Assembly: GCF_932526225.1 (NCBI RefSeq) | Contig: NC_064042.1 | Coordinates: 596,001-660,000 of the forward strand | From: Nematostella vectensis | Lineage: Eukaryota; Cnidaria; Anthozoa; Actiniaria; Edwardsiidae | Length of the DNA: 64,000 bases | Direction of reading: 5' to 3' | Notes under the pieces: model-generated | What the model saw: the letters and a program-made list of their open reading frames with translations, nothing else | Database searches by the model: none | What the model was told of the DNA's origin: nothing | Shown here: positions 54,101 through 64,000 of the stretch, in pieces | Numbering within the stretch: the stretch's first letter is position 1 | Layout of the letters: every line of letters begins with the position of its first letter | Translations under genes and position numbers: made by a program

Positions 54101-57100
54101 GCCCTATTCTGACAAATTAGGGGAGTTTTTTCCCAGTTTTACCTTGGAAATCGCACAGAATGGCGATGGTTCATGCTGACTGTTTTTTTATGCCCTCATT
54201 TAATGGCAGCAGAAAATTTAGAAATGATTTGAATATTATCTCAATAGGCACATCATCTCAAACAAACTCTGAGGAGGATCTAGAGAAAACACCCAAACAT
54301 GATACAGAGGATGCTCAAGAAGATGGTAAAACTGAGGATCAAGCATCCCCAAGCAAAAAGGTGAATGAAGCTCACCTAAAATTCCATAAATAAACATTAC
54401 AGGGGCCAGGAGAGCCCCTAAAGGCTAATAATGACCAGCCACCCCCCCCCCCCCCCCCCCAAATACTTGACTTGTTCAAGTGAACAATGATAATGACTTA
54501 ACTATGTTGGAATTGAAATGCAACCAGCTCTGCTTCCTGTTTACTAAAAAGCTTTTATTCTAGTGGCACTAGTTAAAATACTGACCCCTCCCCCAAAAAG
54601 GTACCTTAATGATGTATTCTAGTCCACAAAAATTATTTTTATACCACGACCACACCCCCTAGTCATGCTGATAGACTGATGTCTGAGTAGCTACCTGGGG
54701 GTGATGATGTTGTTGATGGCAAATGTTATTGAGTATGTTTTTTGAGGTAGATTTTTTACTTGTACAGGAGGAAGAAGAGGACACTGGTCCATTCATGAAA
54801 AAGCCATTTTGTACATACTGTGGACATACGGGGGATGTGCTAGACCTCTCCTGGTCTAAGGTAACTCCTATGAATCGTACATGTTGGAGATGGGGTAGGC
54901 GTGGCTATGATTAGAGGGGTAACATACAGTATTGTGGTCACGCACATGATGGGCTAGACCTCTCCTGGTCTAAGGAGATTACTGAAAAGCAAATCCTGTT
55001 ATTACAGAGTCCTAAGGGTGTCTTTGATAGTGGGAGCTGACTATTAACTTTCCTGGTGAAACCTTTCTCATAGATGTGGTAGGGAGGGGTTGTAGAGCAA
55101 ACAATGGTCAAGTCTCTATTGACAGTCTTTTTTGTTTCAGAATTATTTCCTCTTGTCTTCTTCCATGGACAAGACAGTAAGGTGTGTATTACTGTTTGGT
55201 GAAGGGTATTTATTTTTTACATTGTATAATATCTAACATCTATGTGCCTTCCCACAGACTGTGGCATATCTCAAGAAATGAATGCTTATGCTGTTTCCAG
55301 CATATTGATTTTGTAACAGCAATAGTCTTCCACCCAAGGGTAAGTGCCTATCTATTGTAAGCTATGTTTAGCTTGTTGTTTAGTTATAATGACAGCAAAA
55401 GGGCTAATGCTCAAAATGTAAGCGAAACAATATTCTTTCACAAAGGCCTAAAAAATACAACTTCAACCTTGATTTACCTACCAAGATTTCTTCCACCAAG
55501 CCTTCGAAGACCACCTAGTTCTTCTCCATCTTTATTTCCTGGATATACCATATTTTTATTATAATTTTTTCATATGTATCTTATAGGATGATAGATATTT
55601 TCTAAGTGGGTCATTGGATGGCAAGATAAGATTATGGAATATCCCAGATAAGAAAGTTGCACTGTGGAATGAAGTTGAAGGCACAGGTATTTAAGCATGG
55701 CAAAAAAAATAATATTTTACTAGTTTTTAGATATTGATTCCCCCCATAAAGCATAGAAAATGCCATATAGGCAAATGATTTTAAAACAACTATTTTGAGC
55801 CTTGGCGTCAGTTTTTATTGGCAAAATGAGTAACTGAGATGCTTTCAACCAAATTTCATTGATAAAAAAAACATCCTTTAGTTGTAGATGGTTATATGAA
55901 GTGTTTGTGGGAGAAAGTTCAATCTCATCAATAACAAGCAGTGGGTTGATCAACTTTAAACTGAGTTGACTAATTCTTGCTGGGCTTGCTCATTCCAGGA
56001 AGCAACCTGATCACTGCGGCTAATTTCTGCTTGCAAGGCAGGTTTGCTGTCATTGGCACCTACGATGGTAGATGCATTTTCTATGAAACAGAGGTGAGTG
56101 ATTTAAAACGATGTACTATGGTGTTAGTAAAACCTTTCCTTTCCACCAGCTTTTTATCAGGTTGTTTTAGAGTTCCTAGCAATACTTGGTCAAAGATCTT
56201 GTTACATAAACGATTGACAACTACTGCCTTTTTTTGTATGGATATTAAGGTTCCTGGTGGGAAATTAATCAACAGATTTTGTTTACCCATTTAGTAGACC
56301 ATTTTAGATATTAGCTTATTCTACCTCGCAGTGATACTAATTTTCCTTCATTAATTGAAGTGGACCTTCCCAGCCCCTTAACCAGCCTACTGTACGTAGG
56401 GTAGCACTATAACCCCCCCTGGCTACCGGCCTACTGTACGTCGGGTATCACTATAACCCCCCCTGGCTACCGGCCTGCTGTACATAGGGTAGCACTATAA
56501 CCCCCCCTGGCTACCGGCCTGCTGTATGAAGGGTATCACTATAACCCCCCCTGGCTACCGGCCTGCTGTACATAGGGTAGCACTATAACCCCCCCTGGCT
56601 ACCGGCCTGCTGTACAAAGGGTAGCACTATAACCCCCCCTGGCTACCGGCCTGCTGTACGTCGGGTATCACTATAACCCCCCCTGGCTACCGGCCTGCTG
56701 TACGTAGGGTAGCACTATAACCCCCCCTGGCTACCGGCCTGCTGTACATAGGGTAGCACTATAACCCCCCCTGGCTACCGGCCTGCTGTACGTAGGGTAA
56801 CACTATAACCCCCCCTGGCTACCGGCCTGCTGTCCATAGGGTAGCACTATAACCCCCCCTGGCTACCGGCCTGCTGTACGTAGGGTAGCACTATAACCCC
56901 CCCCTGGCTACCGGCCTGCTGTACGTAGGGTAACACTATAACCCCCCCTGGCTACCGGCCTGCTGTACATAGGGTAGCACTATAACCCCCCCTGGCTACC
57001 GGCCTGCTGTACGTAGAATAGCACTATAACCCCCCTGGCTACCGGCCTGCTGTACGTAGGGTAGCACTATAACCCCCCCTGGCTACCGGCCTGCTGTACA

Positions 57101-58842
57101 TAGGGTAGCACTATAACCCCCCCTGGCTACCGGCCTGCTGTACGTAGGGTATCACTATAACCCCCCCTGGCTACCGGCCTGCTGTACATAGGGTAGCACT
57201 ATAACCCCCCTGGCTACCGGCCTGCTGTACGTAGAATAGCACTATAACCCCCCCTGGCTACCGGCCTGCTGTACATAGGGTAGCACTATAACCCCCCCTG
57301 GCTACCGGCCTGCTGTACGTAGGGTAGCACTATAACCCCCCCTGGCTACCGGCCTGCTGTACATAGGGTAGCACTATAACCCCCCCTGGCTACCGGCCTG
57401 CTGTATGAAGGGTAGCACTATAACCCCCCCTGGCTACCGGCCTGCTGTACGTAGGGTAGCACCATAACCCCCCTGGCTACCGGCTGAAACCGGCTACCTA
57501 TGCTGAACCTGTTTTTTTTTCCTTTTGTCATTGTTCCAGCGTCTGAAATACCACACTCAGTGGCAAGTTCGATCTGGGCGTAATAAACGATCTCGTGGAA
57601 GAAAAATCAGTGGAATTGAACCAATGCCTGGGGAAGAAAAAGTTTTGATTACATCGAATGATTCCAGGATACGCCTTTATGATCTCAAAGATAACTCTTT
57701 ATACTGCAAGTACAAGGGCTGCTCTAATTCAAGTAGCCAAATAAAGGCCAGCTTCAGGTGAGGAATAGATCTATAGAGATTTATTTAACTGATGATATAG
57801 ATCTATAGAGATTATAACCATATTGAAAGCAAATGGAATCAGAGGCACTCGTTGTTGAATGATGGTGAAAATTCAATCCATCCTGCATTAAAACTGGCTC
57901 CTTTCTTTTGCTAAAATTAACAAATAGATCTCAGACTGCATTTCGTTGCATACTTTTTTGTTCATGACCTGCTGTTACACATCTGTGCATCTTTTAGAGG
58001 ACAGACACACATAAAAATGAGATCTTTTTGTTTTAAACAGCAGAGAAAATGTTTTCTTACATTACTATCTATAGTATTGGGGAGCGCACATGCATACTGA
58101 CACCATGCAAGCATAAATCCTCTAATAACACATGGACCCTTGACCAATCAGAGCGTGTAATTTACAAGTGTTGTTGTATAACATAAAATACGGTATTCTA
58201 TGGGTGATTTTGTTTCAAGATGATAACACATTTTAATATTCAAGTACGTAATTTGTGGCTCAAAAGATCTTTAAGTGCTCATGCCTCAAATTTTGAAAAT
58301 GTTCTGCTCATTTGTGTTGTAGCCATGATGGCCAGTACCTGATCTGCGGCTCAGAGGACCACTTTGTGTACATTTGGAGGACCCAGCATGGAATCCCATC
58401 TTCACGTCGCGACAAAAATGAATTCTATGAGAGCTTCTCAGGTAGAATGAAGGTTACAGTACGGTAGTTACTCGGATAAGAAAAACAAATTCAAATACAC
58501 CAATAAAAAAGTCAATGCAAATAGGATTTAAATAACAAATGAAATTCACTTAAAAATTGTTATATAATTCTATATTTATTTTGCAATAAAACAACTCTAT
58601 TTCATTGCTTGAGCATAAATTAATGTATGAATATGAGATAAAATGATATCTTCCAAAAAGATTATTATTTTGTTGACTTTTCTATCTTGTTTGCAGCCCA
58701 TGACGCCGTGGTAACAGCTGCCATATTCGCGCCAGTGCCGTGGCTAGTAGTAGAGCCTGACCAGAGTGGGAACCCTGTGTCTTCTGAAGTCCTTGTCACA
58801 GCAGATTGGGGTGGAGCCATCAAGTTGTTTGTCAATAGATAG
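45119..58842 (+). CDS. WD repeat-containing protein 44 (Rab11-binding), complete
   Basis: Twenty exons: 45119-45183, 45414-45447, 46420-47361, 47610-47746, 48396-48464, 49364-49455, 49841-49917, 50401-50478, 51864-51908, 53452-53478, 53847-53916, 54248-54360, 54768-54860, 55141-55181, 55258-55339, 55587-55686, 55999-56093, 57540-57757, 58323-58441, 58697-58842. All phases close, giving 880 aa (human WDR44 is of similar length). N-terminus DSEGEFYDAPD matches the family's FFAT-like VAP-binding motif. PPPPVAPPRRKRKKK matches the proline-rich SH3 target. LVKNLDTGESIPLSLAEERLP precedes a basic coil. The WD40 propeller starts at LLQDLSGEHVGAVWTIKFS and includes DLSWSKNYFLLSSSMDKTVRLW and YFLSGSLDGKIRLWNIPDK. 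The family acts in Rab11/Rab8 endosome and export traffic at membrane contact sites. Exon 10 is only 27 nt. Most introns carry minisatellites. Confidence 0.97.
47935..48105. repeat. 16-17-bp repeat CCCCTGACTTGATCCA, about 11 copies
   Basis: Short tandem units alternating ACTTGATC, ACCTGATC and ACATGATC, in WDR44 intron 4. Confidence 0.92.
49020..49210. repeat. Inverted and direct GGGAAATTTAGAA repeats
   Basis: GGGAAATTTAGAA occurs four times in one direction, and TTCTAAATTTC once in the other (about 49038). CCTCATTATTAATG and CATTAATAATG also pair. The segment can fold back on itself; possibly a decayed transposon. Intron 5 of WDR44. Confidence 0.55.
50490..51045. repeat. 35-bp minisatellite, about 15 copies
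   Basis: Units contain ATTAGAGGCTGGGTTGCA and CAATATAAGCCATTCAT, in WDR44 intron 8, starting a few bases after the donor. Confidence 0.95.
51045..51210 (+). mobile_element. tRNA-derived SINE-like segment
   Basis: TGGCGCTTTTGACAGAGCG resembles a Pol III A box region, and about 45 bp later AGGTTCTGGATTTGATTCC resembles a B box. A GT- and T-rich body follows. No tRNA cloverleaf forms, so a SINE or tRNA relic is the better reading. Confidence 0.35.
51210..51625. repeat. 48-bp minisatellite, about 8 copies
   Basis: Units contain CTAATTGACCATGTCCAGC and AGTCAAGCTGCAGTGAGAG. Located between the SINE-like segment and exon 9 of WDR44. Confidence 0.93.
51925..53425. repeat. 35-bp G-rich minisatellite, about 38 copies
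   Basis: Units read roughly TAGTCTAGGGTGTGGAAGGG and GTGGAGGGCGGGTGG, on the plus strand. It fills WDR44 intron 9 up to the acceptor of the 27-nt exon 10 and is interrupted once by the foldback at 52729-52887. The order of variants (GGAATTGATGAAGGG, TTTGGAGTGTGG) repeats at several hundred bp. Confidence 0.95.
52729..52887. mobile_element. 158-bp near-perfect foldback element with target duplication
   Basis: A 64-base left arm beginning GTTGTGGTTTGAAATGC is matched by a 63-base inverse right arm, differing by one A in an A-run, around a 31-base loop. GAAGT is found on both sides (52724-52728 and 52888-52892), and the minisatellite continues as if uninterrupted. The loop contains a partial direct copy of the arm. 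No coding potential. Confidence 0.85.
53777..53846 (+). repeat. Echo of WDR44 exon 11 acceptor and exon start
   Basis: TATTTTTCTGCATTTGGAGG followed by GTTTGGGT at about 53778-53805 repeats, 50 bp upstream, the real acceptor and exon start (TTATTTTTCTGCATTCAG, then AGGGTTTGGGT). In the echo the CAG is replaced by TGG, so it should not splice there. Confidence 0.8.
54922..54976 (+). repeat. Echo of the 3' half of WDR44 exon 13
   Basis: ACATACAGTATTGTGG through CTAGACCTCTCCTGGTCTAAG repeats about 50 bases of exon 13 (54813-54860) some 110 bp downstream in the intron. The donor GTAACT is replaced by GAGATT, so the copy is not a usable exon. Confidence 0.85.
56375..57490. repeat. 44-bp minisatellite, about 25 copies
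   Basis: Units contain TACCGGCCTGCTGTACGTAG and CACTATAACCCCCCCTGG, in WDR44 intron 17, ending about 50 bp before the exon 18 acceptor. Variation is concentrated at CGTAGGG/CATAGGG/TGAAGGG. Confidence 0.96.
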
Positions 58843-61016
58843 CATAACATCAATCATGGTCACATAATGGGAGTCAAATAATTCAAGGATGGCTTTGTCA
58901 GTATAATACATCAGCTGTAATTATTCAGGGCTCATTTGACTGCAAGGTCAAATGATTCAGAGGTCACATGAATTCAAAGTCACATGATTAATAGGTCACA
59001 TGACAGGTCACCTGATCCGTGACTCACTTGACTTCGAAGCCCTATGACCCAGAAGTCACATGAATGCAAACATGGCTCACAGCTCAAAATTAAATAATGG
59101 GAAAGCATTTGCTTTATAATTTTGCTGCCCATTTGAAAGGGAAAAAAGATTAAATGGTCATATGACCAGGTTGATGACGTGTGACCAGACAACTATGATT
59201 ATGTGTTTTGAATGAGGTATGGTGATTAGACTCGAGAAATTTCAGATGTTTTAGAATCACAGATTTGAAAGACCTACCAATAGAGAAAATGTTTTCTGGC
59301 TGGATTATTTCCTCTTGGCCATGAGTTTAGATAACCACAGTTTAAATTCTACTTCATAGATAACCTCCAATTTGAAAACATATAAAAATTAGCTCCCTTA
59401 GAGGGGAGAGGCTAGGCATGCTGCCTAAGAGGGGAGGTCTGCTGTTCTGTTCTGGTGCAGACTGTGTCTGTAATTCAGCCTCTGTGAGGAATACAGGACA
59501 GTATACTTTTAATAGCGGGCAGAACTGGACAAAGTTATCCATTGTTATGATAGAATCTCACTTGCAGATGATAGTTGGGATGGATTCAGGTTGGTTCAGA
59601 GGGGGGTTAGGGTTTGGTTGATTTTTGGGCACATTGATTTGGGGGGATGCAACACATAACAATGGTGAGAGTCAAAAGTTGACTTTCTTTTTATAGCATT
59701 TCATTACTTTAGTAGAGTGATTTGCACCCCCCCCCATGACCCCCCTAGACCCACCACTTGGTAGGTGGTGCTTTTACCAGACAACATCAGTCACTAGTGT
59801 TTGTAGAGAGTACATGGTAATAATTGTATACATTCTATCGATATAACCAGCAAAAACAGTTGAATTTTAGTTTTTTTTAACTGTCTTAAGCGTAACTACA
59901 AGAGATCTTCTATTCCTTCTGTATGATAAAGTTAAGCTTAAGTCAGTATACACCCTATCAATATCCAACAGATACAATTGAATTAGGTCTTTTTTTTTGG
60001 AAACTGTCTTAGGCGAGGGCTAGAAAATATTTAGATTGATTCTTTAATTGTATAGTACTTTCTTTCAGTTAGAAAATATAACTTTGTAAGCCATAAATAG
60101 GAGAGAGTTACTTCTTCGAAAGAAGTGAGAGAAAGTGGAGGTCTGGAACCCCTGGCTATGATTTTGTGAGTGTGGAGAAAAAAAGACAAACCTTATGCGT
60201 TCTTGATGCCATGAATGTCTAAATCATCAAAGCCACTCTGTAAGTTCTCTTAATGGTTTTGAAAATAGTATGAATAAACTGATATTTGAATAATGCAAAA
60301 TGTTACATTGTATTCATTGAAAACAGGGGAAGGGGGCTTGGCTAAACACTACTAGTAATTTAGAATATGGGGGTTGGAGGGGGGGGGGGGGGGGGGGGAA
60401 TAGCCCCTCCCACTGATATTGTCCTGCAGTGGTAGAATGGTTAGGGGGTCACCGTCATTTATGTTGCTACTTGCTAAAATATATAAACACAGTTATTTTT
60501 GCATCTGCTCTTAGAATTACTGCAAACATTAATATTGTAAAGATCATAAAGAGTTGTTTTACCTAAAAAAGAAGCTGATTGAAAAACCATTTAAAACAAA
60601 GACCCATGTTATATTCTATTGTTTGTAGAATTATATTTCTTATTTGTAGTTTTTTTGTCCTACATACAATTGTTGTTTTGTTGTTGTTGCTGCTGAATCA
60701 TTATGATAGTTTTTATATGTTTGAAGAAACAAATTATTTGTGATCTTCCTAAATGATCACTATGCCTAATTTTTGCAGCGGAAATTGATTTTGCAGGCAT
60801 TATTACTCAAACAATATAACTCAAACTGTGAATCCGTGCCCTGATTGGCTCAAACACAATACCAATTGTCTGAGCTGTCGCCGGAAAAACAAACGCGCAC
60901 AATACGCGCCTTGTAGCTTTCAGCCTGTAGTCCGATGCTCTTCATTTTGATAATATTGAGTTGATGTGCTCGGACAAAATACAAATGGCTTGACTTGACA
61001 GGAATAAGGCGTAGAA
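58843..61016. other. WDR44 3' flank and intergenic region to RYK
   Basis: Begins with a degenerate repeat of AGGTCACATGA (58920-59170). G-run at 60379-60398. A candidate poly(A) signal is at 60273. No gene recognised. The last 250 bp before RYK contain CpG-containing GC-rich bits (CGCGCACAATACGCGCC near 60894) that may belong to the RYK promoter. Confidence 0.5.
60273..60278 (+). terminator. Candidate poly(A) signal AATAAA, WDR44
   Basis: AATAAA about 1.4 kb after the WDR44 stop. The 3' untranslated region would be long, and a nearer non-canonical signal is possible. Confidence 0.3.
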
Positions 61017-63746
61017 ATGCCGGGCAAAACTTCCATCTTTTTTTTGGCAGTTTTTGCATGCTTTACTCTCGGCCATGTGTCTGCGAGATTGAATCTCTAC
61101 ATGAACGAAACCGAAGCGAAAAGAGTCCTCGGTTAGTATGTGAAGTCTCTTACAAGGGTTATTCAGTTTGTTGCTAGTTACTCTGTTTATATTGCTTGTG
61201 TTTGTGGTATAGTTTACGACGGGGTTTCTTTCAGGCTTTAAAGGTAAATTCTTCTTTGTTCATGACGGGGAAGTAAAGAAGAACGCCGTGTTCTACCGAA
61301 TGCGTGTTCCATCCTCAGTTGATTGCCTTGGCTTCACATGGTTTCGCGAAGACACGGTGAGACATTTATCCGGGTCTTTATAACACTGGGAAGCATCGGG
61401 TTTGGCTCAAGGGCAGTTAAACTGTGGTCTATTCGCTAGCGGCTATCGTAGGGCAGTACTAGAGACAATACGATCAACTGTTACCATTTTCACACTGTGC
61501 ATCATGTACTCGCAAGATCAATCACTATCGTCCCTAATTCTTATCTATAACATGCATCACCAGGTTTCGCAACTTTAACCTAAATAGCCATCTCAGTATG
61601 TATTGTTGAATTCTAGTATAATGAAATTGAGTGCTTTGTGCGGCCTTGGCTTTGTTTACATCTTTCCATAGCCACTCGAGCTAACGGCGTCCCAAGTGTT
61701 TACCTACACTATTTTGTGTTTCTTCACAGCCTACGACCTACTCGATCCTCATAGAATCTCTCACCCCAAGACTCGTATATCCCCCGGAACTCAACATCCA
61801 ATCGACCGGGCAAGTTCCTCAAAATGCTCAGAGTAAGTTGATTTATACTGTTTGACGAAAGTGCTTGCGCTGTGTCAAAATATGTCACTTTTTGCTTTGA
61901 AAGTAATCACTTTAACGCCATTTTAAGTAGGTGGAATATAAAATAGTGCAAAATTAATACCCGATTGGTGCTGTTTATGAAAAAAATATTTTGCCAAGCC
62001 TCGTTCAAGGCATATAAAGCTTGGTGTTTTCTTGCAGGAAACCATTTCGCAATAATTAAGGCACGTACTCCGGAAAATAAAATGTACAAACGGATTCCTC
62101 AAAACATACGTGTGCCTTACCCCTAAAATATGCTCACTAGGATAGCATATTAAGCGTAATGTGTCGACCTTTTGACTTTTGACCCGGAATATTGTGTTTA
62201 TTAGAAATTTAATTCAACTTTTTTGTTTAGACTTTTGAATATGGGTAAATAAACACTGCAGTTTCATTGTCAAAAAATCTAAATGTTCCTTGCAGGATTA
62301 TAGGAAATGCAAGAGGGGGGGGGGGGGGGGGTTAACTCTCTCTTTTCTTTACTCCTACCCTTTTTTTACAAGTGTAGAGCCTACTTCTATTAGCTATCTC
62401 TTATCATCTAATTCCTGTTATTCTATCTCCTTCTTCATATCCAATGTTAAATCACTTTTCCTTTGTACTTGCAGCTTTTTGCCTGCAGTTCAAGTGCCGG
62501 CAGGAGAAAGTGGGTGAAGCACAGATACAGATGAATGTGACACTCTTTGCTGGCTCCACTCTTAGGGTTCTATCTTTTCTAAGAATCAAGTCCTGTCGTA
62601 GAGAAGGTGAGATCAGTGCTTGTTGTGAAACTAACACTCAGGCCCCTATCAGAGCTAAAACTCCTAGGGGGGGGGGGGGTATGATCTCTGCCCCTCTACC
62701 CCTACTAAAAACATCCCATCAGCATGAATTTTAAAGATGATATAGGGTCAATACATTCAGTTAACTTTCTGCTAGTATTTTGTTTACTTTGTAATTGAAA
62801 AGCTGAGGAATTTTAACAGAAGCTTACCATGCTTTTAGCATTATCTCATGTTTGATTTATATCTCTCCTACTTCAGTTGTTGCTGACAAGTTTTCTGAAG
62901 CCAACCCTACGGCACAAGCCAAACCAAATACAGGTATGCCTTTCCATAATTGGTAGATAGATTACTCTTTTCTTTACATATCACCAGGGGGTTACCAATG
63001 CCATAGCCAGAAGGGGACAGGGAGGGGCTACTGGACTGTCACTAGTACTACGAGGGGGCAGGGGTTAACTGGACTGAAATCTTTTGATAATTTCAATCCC
63101 TTTACAGATGGTAAGACCTCTTTCTCTGCATCAGAGAAAACCAAAGTTTTCTACATAGCAGTGGGTGTGGCCTGTAGCGTCATTCTTGTCATCGCCCTAG
63201 CTGTCGCTGCCATCCATGTACACTCAATGCCTTCTCCTTCACAAAACAAAGATAGAGCCAGGTATGTAACATCCTCAAAAAAATAAAAAACTTCAATTGG
63301 AATTTAAAATAACAGCATTAGGCTCAGATTATCCAGGACCACAAGAAAGATGTGGTCAGTGACCTTTGGCGAATTTGACAAGGTGTCCTACAATCCTCTC
63401 TAAATATCTCTTTGTTTGCCTTCTAGTCATTGATAAGAAATAGAAATATATATAAGCATGACATTGTACAATTAAAAGCATATCATCACCTTTTTGGACT
63501 GAAATTTTAGAATAGATTTATATTAGCTAAAATTTAGGAATTCCAATTCCAGATCACAATTCCAGATAATTGTTTTTGAAGGTTATAAGCATTGATTGTT
63601 CTTCTTTCATTTGTACAGCATCTCTGATGGCAGTGAGTTGGGCCATGGGGGCAGTCCCAATAAGATGGCGTCTGCAAAGAGACCCTTACTTAATGGCTCC
63701 GTGAAGAATAAAGGACAGTCTTCTAGGCCAGGAGATGCTGTGCAAA
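61017..63746 (+). CDS. RYK receptor (WIF domain, TM), 3' part off window
   Basis: Seven exons: 61017-61131, 61235-61356, 61730-61832, 62475-62606, 62877-62933, 63108-63261, 63619-63746; phases 1,0,1,1,1,2,1, giving 270 codons before the right edge. MPGKTSIFFLAVFACFTLG is a signal peptide. LNLYMNETEAKRVLG opens the WIF domain, which continues with FTWFREDT, STGQVPQNAQTFCLQF and VLSFLRIKSC. FYIAVGVACSVILVIALA and HVHSM match the RYK membrane helix and its end. The cytoplasmic start is Ser/Gly-rich. RYK is an atypical, kinase-dead receptor that binds Wnt through the WIF domain and acts in cell guidance and polarity. The kinase-like domain must lie to the right of 64000. Confidence 0.95.
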
Positions 63747-64000
63747 GTAAGCCATGTCCATTGGAATGCTTTTAGCTGTAAAACGTCAGCAAATGAATAT
63801 TGTGTTTAGATTATTTGGGGTTTGACCTAGTGGTAAAGGCAGTTACATAGATAAAATGCTCTTGGCAGAACGAGAGTGGGAATTAAACCTTCTAATTTCT
63901 CCCCTGTATTTAAACATAAAGAATGGGATAAATCATTCCAAAACCAAAAGATAGTTTGACCCCATAACACCTGTCTAAACAGCCTTGATGGTTGGTTAGT

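Noticed and set aside
63805..63885. CCTAGTGGTAAAGGC, tRNA A-box-like text in the last RYK intron
   Set aside because: No matching B box in the right orientation and no cloverleaf.

Overview
This window is animal nuclear DNA. Every long gene is split by GT-AG introns, and the families found (multi-domain trypsin-like protease, angiotensin-converting enzyme, GRTP1-type TBC RabGAP, WDR44, RYK) occur together only in animals. The density of minisatellites, poly-G tracts and small inverted-repeat elements, with moderately compact introns, suggests an anthozoan cnidarian such as a sea anemone. That assignment is inference. All exon calls below were made by eye from open frame, splice consensus, phase arithmetic and family similarity.

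Layout. 1-4578 is an array of a 29-bp satellite. It probably lies inside an intron of the next gene, because the first exon to its right (5027-5294) starts in the middle of a protease domain. 5027-12085 (+) is the 3' part of a polyserase-like gene encoding at least four tandem trypsin domains. Domains 2 and 3 are almost identical in their exons and unrelated in their introns. 13882-21316 (+) is a single-domain, secreted-type ACE (six exons, 728 aa). 24568-32002 (+) is a 1,604-residue coiled-coil protein that I do not recognise. 33605-34150 (-) is a candidate secreted protein built from 18-residue repeats. 37385-39275 is a two-level pentamer array. 40778-44766 (-) is a GRTP1-like TBC protein whose last exon(s) I did not find. 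It is divergently paired, 352 bp apart, with WDR44 at 45119-58842 (+, 20 exons, 880 aa, complete). 61017 to the right edge (+) is the 5' part of RYK: signal peptide, WIF domain, transmembrane helix and start of the cytoplasmic part.

The most unusual feature is a pattern that runs through the window. In at least nine introns, the sequence right at an exon boundary (polypyrimidine tract plus AG plus first exon bases, or last exon bases plus the GT donor) has been copied into the neighbouring intron, either once or as a minisatellite of up to about ten units. I call these splice-site echoes. They occur in the protease, ACE, coiled-coil, GRTP1 and WDR44 genes, at both acceptors and donors. I know of no standard feature type that names them.

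Several small inverted-repeat transposons with visible target duplications are also present. They include a 1.03-kb element with a 9-bp duplication inside a minisatellite, a 480-bp element with a second element nested in it, a TTAA-flanked 638-bp element, and a near-perfect 158-bp foldback. No prokaryotic features, CRISPR arrays, rRNAs or convincing intact tRNAs were seen.
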